64,000 nucleotides of DNA from Bin5 sp965218625 (GCA_965218625.1 CBDCLG010000016.1:1-64000), one strand, 5' to 3'. Counted from the first letter of the stretch, positions 27,768 through 36,842 are shown. The notes: a model not told the origin generated them from the letters alone. Translations and numbers: made by a program.

Positions 27768-29282
27768 ATGAGGGTCGCATGTGTTCTGATCACGCATTTG
27801 CGGGCGAAGGCGGAGATGAGGCGGCAGGGGGAAGTGGACGTGGAGGTGGAGGAGGGGTCTGCGCAGGATTTTGCGGCCCCATCCGGCGAGGCGTTGCAGG
27901 GGCCTTCGACGCTGGTGGTTGAGGGTGGGGGCGCGTCGGGGGCGCGGCCGGTGGTGGTCGATTATTTCCCGGGCAGCTGCGGGGTGAGGGCGGGGATGAC
28001 GCTGGAGCAGGCGGTGTCGCAGCAGGCGGATACGGTGGTGCTGAGTGCGGACGAGCCGTATTACCGGCAGATTTTCGGTGAGCTGCTGCGGGCTTTGCAG
28101 GGGGTGAGCGACCGGGTGGAGGGGGCGGAGCTGGGCACGGCCTATGTGCAGCTGGACGGGCTGGAGGCGATGTACGGGGGTGAGGCGGGGGCGCTGGCGG
28201 CGCTGCTGGCGGCGGCGCCGGCCGATCTGAACGCGCGCATTGGCGTGGCGGATGCGAAGTTTCCGGCCTTTGTGGCGGCGCGCACGCGCGAGGCGGGGGT
28301 GTCGTATGCGCCGGAGGAGGTGCGGGGGTTCCTGGCGCCCTATTCGGTCGATCTGCTGCCGGTTGGCGCGGAGGTGAAGGAGAGGCTGCACCGTTTCGGT
28401 CTGCACGCGATGGGGGATGTGGCGGCGATGGAGCGGCATCTGATCGTTGCCCAGTTCGGGGCTGAGGGCAGCCGTTTGTGGGCGCTGTGCAACGGCGAGG
28501 ACGGGCGTCCTGTCGTGCCGCTGGCGTTTGAGGAGTCGATCGTGGAGCATAGCTCGCTGCCGTTCAACTCGTCGTCGCTCGAGCTGCTTTTTGTGGCGGT
28601 GGATACGCTGCTGCGGCGGGGGTATGCGCGTTCGGAGCTGGATGGCCGCTATGTGGGGGCGGTGGGGTTGGCGTGCAGCGCGCGCGGCTGGCCGCCGTGG
28701 GCGGCGTCGATCGCGTTCAAGCAGCCGGTCGGCCGCTGGGAGCGGGCCGCGGCGCTGGTCCGGGACCGGCTGGAGCTGGAGCCGCCGCAGATCCCGGTTG
28801 AGGATGTGACGCTGACGCTGTCGGGGTTCAGCGGGGGCTCGGGCGAGCAGATGGCCCTGTTTCAGGATGTGAAGGAGCGGGCGGGGCGGCGGCTGATGGA
28901 GATGGAGAAGCGGCTGCAGGCGCGGATGAACGGCAGGCATGTGCTGCACCGGATCGCGGAGGTGGCGCCGTGGCATCCGGCGCCGGAGATGCGGGCGTTG
29001 CAGATCCCGATCGATCCGGCGAAGCGGGATGACATCAGGCCGCTGCACGCGCCGGCGGCGGTGGCGGTGCGGGAGGGGTCAGGGCATCAGCCGGTTGCGG
29101 TGCAGATTGGGCGGCGCTGGCGGCGGGTGACGGGGATCGCGGAGCGGTGGCGGTTCGATCTGTGGTGGCTGCCGCAGCCGATCAGGCGCGCCTATTTTCG
29201 GGTGGAGTCGGAGGAAGGGCCGGTGACGCTGTTCAGGGATGAGGGGGAGGGGGCGTGGTATCGGCAGAACGGCGGTTTTTAG
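27768..29282 (+). CDS. imuB: ImuB-like Y-family polymerase homologue
   Basis: A 504-residue ImuB-type protein. ImuB is a Y-family polymerase relative that lacks catalytic activity and links DnaE2 to the sliding clamp during SOS mutagenesis. The N-terminal MRVACVLITHL strand lacks the catalytic Asp found in active Y-family enzymes. The palm continues with AYVQLDGLEAMYGG and the fingers and thumb with ARIGVADAKFPAFVAA. The C-terminal half is poorly conserved, as usual, and ends with a WRFDLWWLPQPIRR motif typical of ImuB. ATG 27768 follows a GGGGGGGAGAG ribosome site. Regulated by the SOS-type promoter upstream. dnaE2 follows after a heptamer array. No imuA gene is visible. Confidence 0.88.
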   Translation: MRVACVLITHLRAKAEMRRQGEVDVEVEEGSAQDFAAPSGEALQGPSTLVVEGGGASGARPVVVDYFPGSCGVRAGMTLEQAVSQQADTVVLSADEPYYRQIFGELLRALQGVSDRVEGAELGTAYVQLDGLEAMYGGEAGALAALLAAAPADLNARIGVADAKFPAFVAARTREAGVSYAPEEVRGFLAPYSVDLLPVGAEVKERLHRFGLHAMGDVAAMERHLIVAQFGAEGSRLWALCNGEDGRPVVPLAFEESIVEHSSLPFNSSSLELLFVAVDTLLRRGYARSELDGRYVGAVGLACSARGWPPWAASIAFKQPVGRWERAAALVRDRLELEPPQIPVEDVTLTLSGFSGGSGEQMALFQDVKERAGRRLMEMEKRLQARMNGRHVLHRIAEVAPWHPAPEMRALQIPIDPAKRDDIRPLHAPAAVAVREGSGHQPVAVQIGRRWRRVTGIAERWRFDLWWLPQPIRRAYFRVESEEGPVTLFRDEGEGAWYRQNGGF

Positions 29283-29323
29283 TTTCTGGTTTTTAGTTTT
29301 TAGTGGGGAACGGCGGAACGGCA

Positions 29324-29449
29324 GTGGATAGTGGATAGTGGATAGTGGATAGTGGATAGTGGATAGTGGATAGTGGATAGTGGATAGTGGATAGTGGATA
29401 GTGGATAGTGGATAGTGGATAGTGGATAGTGGATAGTGGATAGTGGATA
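29324..29449 (+). repeat. Heptamer tandem array (GTGGATA), 18 perfect copies
   Basis: Eighteen uninterrupted copies of GTGGATA fill the space between imuB and dnaE2. Two degenerate units follow directly: GTGGGGA (29450-29456) and GTGGATG (29457-29463). The first provides a ribosome-site-like GGGGA and the second ends in the ATG at 29461. Three more copies occur just past the dnaE2 stop (32614-32634). Seven is not a multiple of three, so copy-number changes would alter spacing and the frame of the many GTG triplets. Confidence 0.95.
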
Positions 29450-29463
29450 GTGGGGAGTGGATG

Positions 29464-32400
29464 ATGGGGATGGGGTATGTTGAGTTGCAGGCGAAGAGTT
29501 TCTTTTCGTTTGGGCTGGGGGCGTCGCATACGCATGAGCTGCTGGCGCAGGCGAAGGCGCAAGGGTACGGCGCGCTGGCGCTGACGGATACGAACCTGTG
29601 CGGGGCGCTGGAGTTCGCGCGGCTGGCGAACAGTTTGGGGGTGCGGCCGATTACGGGGGCGGAGCTGACGCTGCTGGACGGGTCGCGGCTGACGCTGCTG
29701 GCGGAGACGCGGCAGGGATACGCCAACATCTCGCGGCTGTTTACGCTGGCGAACGGGGTTGACCGCCGCGAGCCGCGGCTGGACCGTGCGCACCTGGCCG
29801 CGTATGCAGAGGGGGTGATCCTGCTGGCGGGGGGGCGGGAGAGCGACCTTGCCCGGCTGGCGCTGGCGGGGCGGCGGCGGGAGGCGGAGGCGTTGCTGCG
29901 AGAGTACGCGGGCTGGTTCGGCGCGCGGTCGGTCTACGTGGCGCTGCAGCAGAATTTCCTGCAGGGGGATATGATGCGCAACCGCAAGCTGGCTGGCGTT
30001 GCGCAGGAGGCGGGTGTTGCGCTGGTTGCGACGAACGACGTGCATTACCATACGCGGGCGCGGAGCCGGCTGCAGAATGCGCTGGTGGCAGCGCATTTCA
30101 ACACGACGGTCGACCAGGCGCTGCCGCATCTGCGGCCCAACGATCAGTTCCATCTGAAGCCGGCGGGGGAGATGGCGCGCCTGTTTGCGGAGTTTCCGCA
30201 GGCGGTGGCGAACACGGGGCGGATTGCGGCGCGGTGCGCGTTCGATCTGAGCACCGATTTGGGTTACACGCTGCCTGACCCTGCGCTGCCGGCGGGAGAG
30301 TCGCCGGAGAGTTTTCTGAAACGGCTCTGTTACGAGGCGGCGGAGCGGATATACGGCGCCGTGACGGCGCGGGTGGCGGCGCGGCTGGAGGAGGAGTTCG
30401 ATCTGATCGGCCGGCACGGCCTGGCCGGTTTTCTGCTGCTCTACCGGGAGATCGTGCTGATCGCGCAGGGGCTGGTGACGGAGCGGAACGGGGGGCATGC
30501 GCCGGTTGCGGGGCGGGACCCGCCGGGGCGGGGGCGGGGCTCGTCGGTGGCGCTGCTGGTGGGTTATCTGATCGGGATCAGTCACATCGATCCGCTGGCG
30601 TGGGACCTGACGCTGGAGCGGTTTATCTCGGCGGACATGACGGTGCTGCCGGACATCGATCTCGATTTTCCGCGGGCGTTGCGCGACGAGCTGATCGAGC
30701 GGATTCACGCGCATTTCCGGCCGGAGTATGCGGTGCTGGCGGGCGCGATCGCGACGTACAAGATCAAGGGCGTGCTGCAGGACTTGGGCAAGGCGCTGGG
30801 GCTGCCGCCGGAGGAGCTGCGTCTGCTGGCGGACCAGATGCATTCGCACAATGCGGGGCAGCTGCGCGAGGAGATGCTGCAGCTGCCGGGGTTCAGCCAG
30901 CGGGTGGACGCCTGCGGCTGGCGGGATCTGATCGAGCTGGCGCCGCAGCTGATGGGCGCGCCGAAGCTGCTGGGCCAGCACGTGGGCGGGATGATTCTGA
31001 GCAGCTCGCCGATCCCGGAGATGGTGCCGGTGCGAGAGGGCGCCATCGAGGGCCGTTTCATCATGGACTGGGACAAGGACAGTGTCGCCGACGCTGGATT
31101 CGCCAAGATCGACATTCTGTCGCTGCCGGTCCTGGACCAGCTGGAGGAGGCGCTCGACCTGGTCGAGGCGCGCACGGGCAGGCGGCCCGACACGAACGAG
31201 ATCGACCCGGAGGACCCGAAGGTGTACGACATGATCAACGCCGGGCTGTCGAAGGGGATCTTTCTGCTGCAGTCGCCGGCGCAGCTGAAGATGGGGCAGC
31301 GGCTGCTGTCGCGCAACCTGCTTGATTTGGCGTACCAGGTGGCGCTGATCCGGCCGGGTGTGGGGGTGCAGGGGAGCGCGGTCTCGCAGTTTGTCGAGCG
31401 CTACCGGCACGGGGCGGCGTGGGAATACGACCATCCGCTGGAGGAGCGGGCGCTGGCGCGCGGTTACGGGATCATCGTGTGGCAGGAGCAGGTGGTGCAG
31501 CTGATCACCGATGTGACGGGGATGACGGCGGCGCAGGCGGACGAGATCCGGCGGGCGTTCGCCAAGTCGAACAACGAGCATCTGATCGAGATGCACTGGG
31601 AGCGGTTCCGGGAGGGGGCGTGGGGCAAGGGCGTGCCGGAGGAGACGGCGCGCCGGATTTATGCGAAGATCAACGGGCATTACATGTTTCCGGAGAGTCA
31701 CTCGCATGCCTTTGCGATCACGGCGTACCAGGCGGCGTGGCTGAAGCGCTACTATCCGCTGGAGTTTTTTGTGGCGCTGATGAACAACCAGCCGATGGGC
31801 TTTTACCCGCTGGAGACGCTGAAGCAGGATGCGCGGCGGTTCGGCGTGCCGTTTCTGAACCCGTGCGTCAACCGCAGCGAGGCGCGGTGCGCGCCGGAGG
31901 GCGGCGCGGTGCGGATGGGGCTTGTGTTTGTCAAGGACGTGGGCGCGGAGTCGGCGCGGCGGATTGTGGAGGAGCGGGCGCGGCACGGCGATTTTGTGAA
32001 CGCGGGCGACCTGGTGCGGCGGACGGGGATGACCGACCAGGCGGTGCTTTCGCTGGCGCTGGCGGGGGCTTTCGACAGCGTTGCGCCGAACCGGCGGCAG
32101 GCGCTGTGGGAGGCGGGGCTCTATGTGCGTCCTTCGCGCAACGGGCAGATGACGCTGTCGCTGCCCAGGCCGGAGAGCGTGGCTGCGCTGGAGGACTTCG
32201 ACGCGCGCGAGCAGATGATCGGCGAGTACCAGGTGCTCGAGATCTATCCGAAGGGGCACCTGATGGAGTTTGTGCGGCCTGCGCTGGCGCCGCACGTGCT
32301 GCGTTCGCCGCAGGTGGAGAGCCGAGAGGATTGCGAGGCGGTGACGGTGGCGGGCTGGCCGGTGGCGCGGCAGCATCCGCGCGGGCGGGACGGCACGGTG

Positions 32401-32607
32401 TTCGTGACGATCGAGGACGAGTTCGGCGACGTGCAGATTATTTTGTGGGCGGATGTGTTTGCGCGCCACCGGCGGGAGCTTGACAGCCAGGTGATCGAGG
32501 TGAACGGGGTGGTGTCGAAGTGGGACGGGACGACGAATGTGATCGTTACGTCGCTGCGCCCGATCCGGGTGGGGGTGCAGATGCCGCGCGCGCATGACTG
32601 GCATTGA
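29464..32607 (+). CDS. dnaE2: Error-prone DNA polymerase III alpha subunit, DnaE2-type
   Basis: A C-family replicative-type polymerase of about 1047 residues, the usual size for DnaE2. The N-terminal PHP domain starts YVELQAKSFFSFGLGASHTH and includes ALALTDTNLCGALEFARLA. The palm carries the catalytic pair in LPDIDLDFPRALRDELIERI and a third Asp in FAKIDILSLPVLDQLEEAL. The fingers contain RRAFAKSNNEH and HYMFPESHSHAFAITAYQAA, and the C-terminal OB fold includes VFVTIEDEFGDVQIILWADV. In the mutasome it performs mutagenic translesion synthesis with ImuB. ATG 29464 was chosen as seven bases beyond GGGGA; 29461 and 29470 are alternatives. It is probably in the imuB SOS operon. Confidence 0.92.
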   Translation: MGMGYVELQAKSFFSFGLGASHTHELLAQAKAQGYGALALTDTNLCGALEFARLANSLGVRPITGAELTLLDGSRLTLLAETRQGYANISRLFTLANGVDRREPRLDRAHLAAYAEGVILLAGGRESDLARLALAGRRREAEALLREYAGWFGARSVYVALQQNFLQGDMMRNRKLAGVAQEAGVALVATNDVHYHTRARSRLQNALVAAHFNTTVDQALPHLRPNDQFHLKPAGEMARLFAEFPQAVANTGRIAARCAFDLSTDLGYTLPDPALPAGESPESFLKRLCYEAAERIYGAVTARVAARLEEEFDLIGRHGLAGFLLLYREIVLIAQGLVTERNGGHAPVAGRDPPGRGRGSSVALLVGYLIGISHIDPLAWDLTLERFISADMTVLPDIDLDFPRALRDELIERIHAHFRPEYAVLAGAIATYKIKGVLQDLGKALGLPPEELRLLADQMHSHNAGQLREEMLQLPGFSQRVDACGWRDLIELAPQLMGAPKLLGQHVGGMILSSSPIPEMVPVREGAIEGRFIMDWDKDSVADAGFAKIDILSLPVLDQLEEALDLVEARTGRRPDTNEIDPEDPKVYDMINAGLSKGIFLLQSPAQLKMGQRLLSRNLLDLAYQVALIRPGVGVQGSAVSQFVERYRHGAAWEYDHPLEERALARGYGIIVWQEQVVQLITDVTGMTAAQADEIRRAFAKSNNEHLIEMHWERFREGAWGKGVPEETARRIYAKINGHYMFPESHSHAFAITAYQAAWLKRYYPLEFFVALMNNQPMGFYPLETLKQDARRFGVPFLNPCVNRSEARCAPEGGAVRMGLVFVKDVGAESARRIVEERARHGDFVNAGDLVRRTGMTDQAVLSLALAGAFDSVAPNRRQALWEAGLYVRPSRNGQMTLSLPRPESVAALEDFDAREQMIGEYQVLEIYPKGHLMEFVRPALAPHVLRSPQVESREDCEAVTVAGWPVARQHPRGRDGTVFVTIEDEFGDVQIILWADVFARHRRELDSQVIEVNGVVSKWDGTTNVIVTSLRPIRVGVQMPRAHDWH

Positions 32608-32613
32608 GGGGCA

Positions 32614-32634
32614 GTGGATAGTGGATAGTGGATA
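32614..32634 (+). repeat. Three further GTGGATA heptamers after dnaE2
   Basis: GCA followed by three perfect GTGGATA copies begins seven bases past the dnaE2 stop codon. The same GCA-GTGGATA junction opens the 18-copy array before the gene, so dnaE2 is bracketed by the same heptamer on both sides. Confidence 0.9.
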
Positions 32635-33016
32635 AATTTCAGTCCCTGGATTGACGCTGGGCCCAGATCGAGCTGAGGTCTATCTGCTATTTGGTAGCTC
32701 TTGGTTCTGGTTCCTGGCTCCTTGGGGGTCGTAGGCGTCTGTCTGAACTGTGATTTGTGGGATTTTTCTAATTGAGATGATGAACTGCGCTGGCTCCGGA
32801 GGGGGATTGTTGGTAATGATCTTGTTTGGGTCGAAGCCGATGGGGGGCTAGGCTCGTCGCGTGGGGAAGACAGGAGCTGGTCCGAAGTTTTTAGTTTCGA
32901 GTTCGCAGGTTTTGGGGGGCCCAGGAGGCGATCGTAGGATAGGGAGGAAGGATGTTGACAAGAAGGGCGAAGGTGATGCAGAATCGCCAGAGAAACCGGG
33001 CTTCCAGAGGCGTGCA
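32635..33016. other. Gene-free region with low-complexity and dispersed repeats
   Basis: No gene is supported. The stretch contains runs of the type TTGGTTCTGGTTCCTGGC (near 32701) and a 59-base element at 32739-32797 shared with 54897-54955. The antitoxin remnant begins at 33017. Confidence 0.45.
32739..32797 (+). repeat. 59-bp diverged dispersed repeat, copy 1
   Basis: The segment starts CTGTCTGAACTGTGATTTG and ends GCGCTGGCTCC. A diverged copy of equal length lies at 54897-54955 (TTGTCTAAACTGGGATACA to GCGCTGGCTCC). The ends are well conserved and the middle is not. Confidence 0.6.
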
Positions 33017-33279
33017 ATGCCACGAACAACGAAGACGATCACCTTTTCGTTGCCGCTGGAGATGGCAGAGAAGGTGGACGAGGACCCCAACTGGTAAAGC
33101 AGGAAGGGAGCACCAAGAGCGCGCTGCTGCGAGAGGCGCTGCGTCGATATATCGCGGAGCGAGAATGGCAGCAACTCTTCGAATATGGTGAGCAGCGGTC
33201 AAGGGAGCAGGGTATCGCGCGTGAGGACGCGACCCGACTGGTGGAAGAGTACCGTGCCTCCGACGCTTCGCTCCAGTAA
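33017..33279 (+). pseudogene. Ribbon-helix-helix antitoxin, frameshifted
   Basis: Antitoxin of the second PIN module. The N-terminal strand and helix (MPRTTKTITFSLPLEMAEKV) read from ATG 33017. The rest, VKQEGSTKSALLREALRRYI to the stop at 33277-33279, is in another frame. The break is at a run of four C residues near 33085; adding one C would give DEDPQLVKQEG and restore a protein of about 87 residues. The stop codon overlaps the toxin ATG by one base. The RHH fold would bind operator DNA as a dimer while its C-terminal tail neutralises the toxin. As written it is truncated after 26 residues. Confidence 0.75.
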
Positions 33280-33683
33280 TGAGAGTCGTTCTTGACACGA
33301 ATGTAATCGTCTCCGGGCTGAACTTCTCCGGCAACGAACAGCGTGTCCTGCATTTGGCCGTCAGGAGGCGATACGACCTCTATCTATCTACCTTTATCCT
33401 GCAGGAAGTTTCAGGAGTCCTGGCGCGCAAATTCAGTTGGTCCCAAGAGCGGACATCGCAGGCCATAAGATTGCTAAGTAGCACAGCTACCGTCATAGAG
33501 CCGCGGAGAATCCTGCCTATCATCCAGGCCAACCCAGCGGACAATCGTGTCTTGGCGTGCGCGGTGGAATCCGATGCCGATTATCTTGTGACCGGTGACC
33601 GCCGACATCTCCTGCCACTAAAGGTACATGTGGGAACACGAATCATCAACGCTGTCGGTTTTCTTCCTCTCGTAGAGAAGTAG
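33279..33683 (+). CDS. PIN-domain toxin of a type II toxin-antitoxin module
   Basis: A 134-residue PIN-domain protein of the putative-toxin PIN family distinct from classical VapC. Motifs are MRVVLDTNVIVSGL (first Asp), FILQEVSGVL (Glu), ADNRVLACAVESDADYLVTGD (two Asp) and DRRHLLPL. These form the metal-dependent ribonuclease site. ATG 33279 overlaps the antitoxin stop by one base, indicating coupled translation. The toxin frame is intact while its antitoxin is frameshifted, the same situation as at 17 kb. Confidence 0.88.
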   Translation: MRVVLDTNVIVSGLNFSGNEQRVLHLAVRRRYDLYLSTFILQEVSGVLARKFSWSQERTSQAIRLLSSTATVIEPRRILPIIQANPADNRVLACAVESDADYLVTGDRRHLLPLKVHVGTRIINAVGFLPLVEK

Positions 33684-33851
33684 GAAAACGGGGAACAGGT
33701 GGGCTGATGTGCGGCGCTTGCCGCGTCGAGAGTTAGTCAAGTTAGTTTGCTCCAAAATCGAATCAAAGAACCGATCTATTGCCAGACGGTTTCCCAAAAA
33801 TGGCTGGATTCGGACAGGGTCGGCCGCTTAACGCAGACTTTGGTTGAAGGG

Positions 33852-34970
33852 ATGCAGATCACAGATAGTGGTATCCTCAGCCGCGCGCAGGCCGGAACGT
33901 CTCGGGCGGCCCTCACATTTCCCACTGTAACCTCGCTGGCCGACGGCACGGTGCTGGCGACCTACCGCACCGGCTCGAACAAGGACTCGGAGGATGAGAC
34001 GGTCGAGTTCACGCGATCGGTGGACGGCGGGCGCACTTGGAGCGAACCGTGGCGACCGTTCGAGAACCCGACGCTGGACGGCGTGCCCGGCTCGTTGCGG
34101 GTCTGCTACCTGACGGAGCTTGCGGCGGGACGTCTGCTGGCCGCGGCGATGTGGATCGATCGCGGCACCTACCCGGGCGGGCCGCTGTTCAACGAGGAGA
34201 CGGAGGGTTGCCTGCCGATGGCAGTGCTGCTGGCAGACTCGCGCGATGGGGGTCAATCGTGGTCGCCGTGGCGGGTCGTTCCGATGCCGGCGGAGGTGGG
34301 TCCGCCGAGCCTGACGGCGCCGGTGCTGAAGCTGGCGGACGGTTCGCTGGCGCTGAGCATCGAGACGAACAAAGAGTACAATGACGCGTCGCCGTGGATG
34401 CAGAAGGTCGTATTCTTTCATTCGCGTGACGGCGGGCAGAGCTGGGCCGCACCGGTAACCGCGGGCGAGGACCCGAGCGGGCGGATCTTCAACTGGGACC
34501 TTCGCTGCGGCGTCGCGCCCGACGGGCGGGTGGCGACGTTTTCTTGGACATACGACACGGCGGCGGGCGGTTATCTGAACATTCACCGCCGCGTCAGCAG
34601 CGACCACGGGCAAAGCTGGAGCGGGGCGGAGGACCTGGGCTTCTCCGACCAGGCCGCGCGGCCGGCGATGCTGGCCGACGGGCGCGTCGTGCTGGTCTGG
34701 GTGGACCGGTTCGGCAGCCGCTCGATCCGGGCGCGGATGGCGCCGGCTGTGGACGCGCCGTTTGATGCGGCGAGCGAGGTCGTCATTTACCAGCAGGATG
34801 AATCGTCCGACGGGCAGACGGACAGCACTTCGGAGCTGTTGAGCGAGATGAGTCTGTGGACGTTTGGGCTGCCATACGCCGAGGCGCTGCCGGATGGGGC
34901 GGCATTGGTGATCTATTACGCGGGAACGGACGCGGCGATGGACACTCGCTGGGCCAGGATCGAACCTTAG
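33852..34970 (+). CDS. Sialidase/BNR-repeat-like protein
   Basis: A propeller protein of about 372 residues with four good Asp boxes: SVDGGRTWSEP, SRDGGQSWSPW, SRDGGQSWAAP and SSDHGQSWSGA. The start is uncertain: MQITDSGILSRAQAG at 33852 begins the family-like sequence, but GAAGGG abuts the ATG too closely for a good ribosome site. No signal peptide is apparent. It heads a nine-gene plus-strand cluster with gaps of 11 to 64 bases, which suggests it handles a sugar-like or polyhydroxylated substrate feeding the enzymes behind it. Whether it is a glycosidase is not certain. Confidence 0.8.
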   Translation: MQITDSGILSRAQAGTSRAALTFPTVTSLADGTVLATYRTGSNKDSEDETVEFTRSVDGGRTWSEPWRPFENPTLDGVPGSLRVCYLTELAAGRLLAAAMWIDRGTYPGGPLFNEETEGCLPMAVLLADSRDGGQSWSPWRVVPMPAEVGPPSLTAPVLKLADGSLALSIETNKEYNDASPWMQKVVFFHSRDGGQSWAAPVTAGEDPSGRIFNWDLRCGVAPDGRVATFSWTYDTAAGGYLNIHRRVSSDHGQSWSGAEDLGFSDQAARPAMLADGRVVLVWVDRFGSRSIRARMAPAVDAPFDAASEVVIYQQDESSDGQTDSTSELLSEMSLWTFGLPYAEALPDGAALVIYYAGTDAAMDTRWARIEP

Positions 34971-34993
34971 ACCTTCCACACAAAGGAACTACC

Positions 34994-35773
34994 ATGCGCA
35001 AGAGCAAGATGCTAAAGAAGTTTCGCAGCGGCGGTTTTGCCCGTGTCTGCGGCCTGGGCCACTATCTGCCCTTCTACATCCGCTACGCGGCCAACTGCCG
35101 CTACGACGGCATCTGGCTGGACCTTGAGCACCGGGCGATGGACGCGCGCGAGGTCCAGGCGATCATTATGATGTGCTATCATAACGACATCGATTGCATG
35201 GTGCGCCCGCCGACGCTGGAGCGGACAAAACTCTACCGCTACCTTGAGGACGGGGCGAGCGGTTTCCTGGTGCCGCTGGTCTCGGAGCCGCAGATGGCGA
35301 GTGACCTGGTGCGGGCGGTGAAATATCCGCCGCTGGGCAACCGGGGCATGGACGGCGCGGGGTTGGACGGGGACTTCGGCATCGGCGCGTGGGACCCGCA
35401 GATGGACTACAACGCGGCCGCCAACCGCGAGACTTTTCTGATCTGCCAGATCGAGACGCTGCAGGCGGTGGCCAACGCCGAGGAGATCGCCTCGATCGAC
35501 GGGGTTGACGGGCTCTTCGTCGGGCCGGCCGACCTGTCGCTGCGGATTGAGACCGAGGGTGACGGCAGCCTGACGATGGAGAAGGCGATCGAGACGGTGG
35601 CGGCCGCGGTCGAGAAGCACGGCAAACTGTGGGGCATCACGGCCGGGTCGGTGGAAGACATCCAGCGTTTTCGCGGGATGGGCGCGCAGATGGTCCCGTG
35701 GGGCGGGGATTTCAGCCTGATGAACGTGCTCAAGCAGTGCAGCGCGGACCTTGACGGGATTCCCGGCGCGTAG
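34994..35773 (+). CDS. HpcH/HpaI-family aldolase
   Basis: A 259-residue class II aldolase/citrate-lyase-type TIM barrel. Such enzymes cleave 2-keto-hydroxy acids to pyruvate and an aldehyde using a divalent metal. The motifs YDGIWLDLEHRAMD near the N-terminus and GVDGLFVGPADLSLRI in the middle match the family, including the metal-ligand Asp in GPADLS. ATG 34994 is preceded by AAAGGAA. The gene starts 23 bases after the sialidase-like gene. Together with the dehydrogenase that follows it could split and oxidise a sugar-acid breakdown product. Confidence 0.9.
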   Translation: MRKSKMLKKFRSGGFARVCGLGHYLPFYIRYAANCRYDGIWLDLEHRAMDAREVQAIIMMCYHNDIDCMVRPPTLERTKLYRYLEDGASGFLVPLVSEPQMASDLVRAVKYPPLGNRGMDGAGLDGDFGIGAWDPQMDYNAAANRETFLICQIETLQAVANAEEIASIDGVDGLFVGPADLSLRIETEGDGSLTMEKAIETVAAAVEKHGKLWGITAGSVEDIQRFRGMGAQMVPWGGDFSLMNVLKQCSADLDGIPGA

Positions 35774-35810
35774 TTTCTGCTCGACAAACGGTTTCGAAAG
35801 GCGGAGGAAT

Positions 35811-36842
35811 ATGAAAATCGCAATCTTGCACGGCCCGCGTGACCTGCGCATAGAGGAGCAGGCGCTCGACGCCAGCCAGCTGGCCGACGACGAGATCCAC
35901 GTGAAGACGCGCATTTCGGCGCTCAAGATCGGCACGGACCGGGGCAACTACGAGGGCGCGGACCAGGTGCCGGGCGCGCCCGGATACCCGCGCTGGGTGG
36001 GCGACAGCAACCTGGGCATCGTGCAGGCGGTCGGCAGCGGCGTCACGCGGCTCAAGGCGGGCGACCGGGTCGTCACGCGGGCGCCGCACCAATCCGAGTA
36101 CATCATGTCGCAGTCGGACAGCGTGGTCGTGATCCCGGACGGTGTGGCAGACGAGGATGCGGTCTACGCCCATCTCTACGCGCTGAGCGCGCACTGCTAT
36201 CACAAGGCGCACTTTCGGCCGGGTGAGACGGTGGCGGTTGTCGGGGTGGGCGTACTGGGCCTGGGGGCGATCGCGCTGGGGCCGCTGTTCGGCGGCCGCG
36301 TCGTCGGCATCGCCAACAGCCCGGTGCGAATGGAGATGTCGGAGCGGATGGGCGCGCACGCCAATTTTCTTTACAATGACCCTGATCTGGAGGCCAAGCT
36401 CGACGAATTCAGCGGCGGCAAGGGCATCGACCTTGTCATTCTGACCGCGAATCCGTGGCCCGCTTTCCGCACGGCGATGGAGATTGTGCGCGATAACGGA
36501 CGGGTCTCGGTGGTGAGTCTGCTGGGGCGGGGCGAGCCGCCGCTCGACTTCAATCCGCTGGCGATGGAGCTGTTCTACAACAAGGGCACGACGCTGGTCG
36601 CGGTCTCGGGGCGCGCCGGCTATCTCTATCCCGACGCCAGCCCGAACTCTTTCAAAACTGCGGACAGGTACGCGTGGGACCACATCGCCGACCACGTAGT
36701 CTCGCTGATGGCGGACGGGCTGCTGGAGCCGAGCAGGCTGATCACCCACCGTTTCCATTACAGCGAAATGGTGGAGGCGTACGAGATGGCCTATCATCGC
36801 GAGAAGCAGATGCTGGGCGTGATCTTTAACTGGCAGGAGTAG
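35811..36842 (+). CDS. Zinc-independent MDR-family dehydrogenase
   Basis: A 343-residue medium-chain dehydrogenase/reductase. The GroES-like N-terminal domain lacks the cysteine ligands of zinc alcohol dehydrogenases (ISALKIGTDRGNYEG at the usual position). The Rossmann domain shows AVVGVGVLGLGAIAL for NAD(P) binding near residue 145. ATG 35811 has GGAGG upstream. It probably oxidises or reduces a carbonyl/alcohol intermediate of the pathway encoded by this cluster. Threonine- or sorbitol-dehydrogenase relatives are alternatives, but the missing zinc ligands argue against them. Confidence 0.85.
   Translation: MKIAILHGPRDLRIEEQALDASQLADDEIHVKTRISALKIGTDRGNYEGADQVPGAPGYPRWVGDSNLGIVQAVGSGVTRLKAGDRVVTRAPHQSEYIMSQSDSVVVIPDGVADEDAVYAHLYALSAHCYHKAHFRPGETVAVVGVGVLGLGAIALGPLFGGRVVGIANSPVRMEMSERMGAHANFLYNDPDLEAKLDEFSGGKGIDLVILTANPWPAFRTAMEIVRDNGRVSVVSLLGRGEPPLDFNPLAMELFYNKGTTLVAVSGRAGYLYPDASPNSFKTADRYAWDHIADHVVSLMADGLLEPSRLITHRFHYSEMVEAYEMAYHREKQMLGVIFNWQE

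Noticed and set aside
29324..29449. CRISPR array
   Set aside because: The repeat unit is seven bases with no spacers, so this is a simple tandem repeat. The Thr/Pro-coding repeats in the LRR gene were rejected for the same reason.
29293..32604. An 1103-codon open frame antisense to dnaE2
   Set aside because: High-GC third positions keep the opposite strand open. Its composition is extreme (Arg/Pro/His-rich) with no domain, and DnaE2 on the plus strand is unmistakable.
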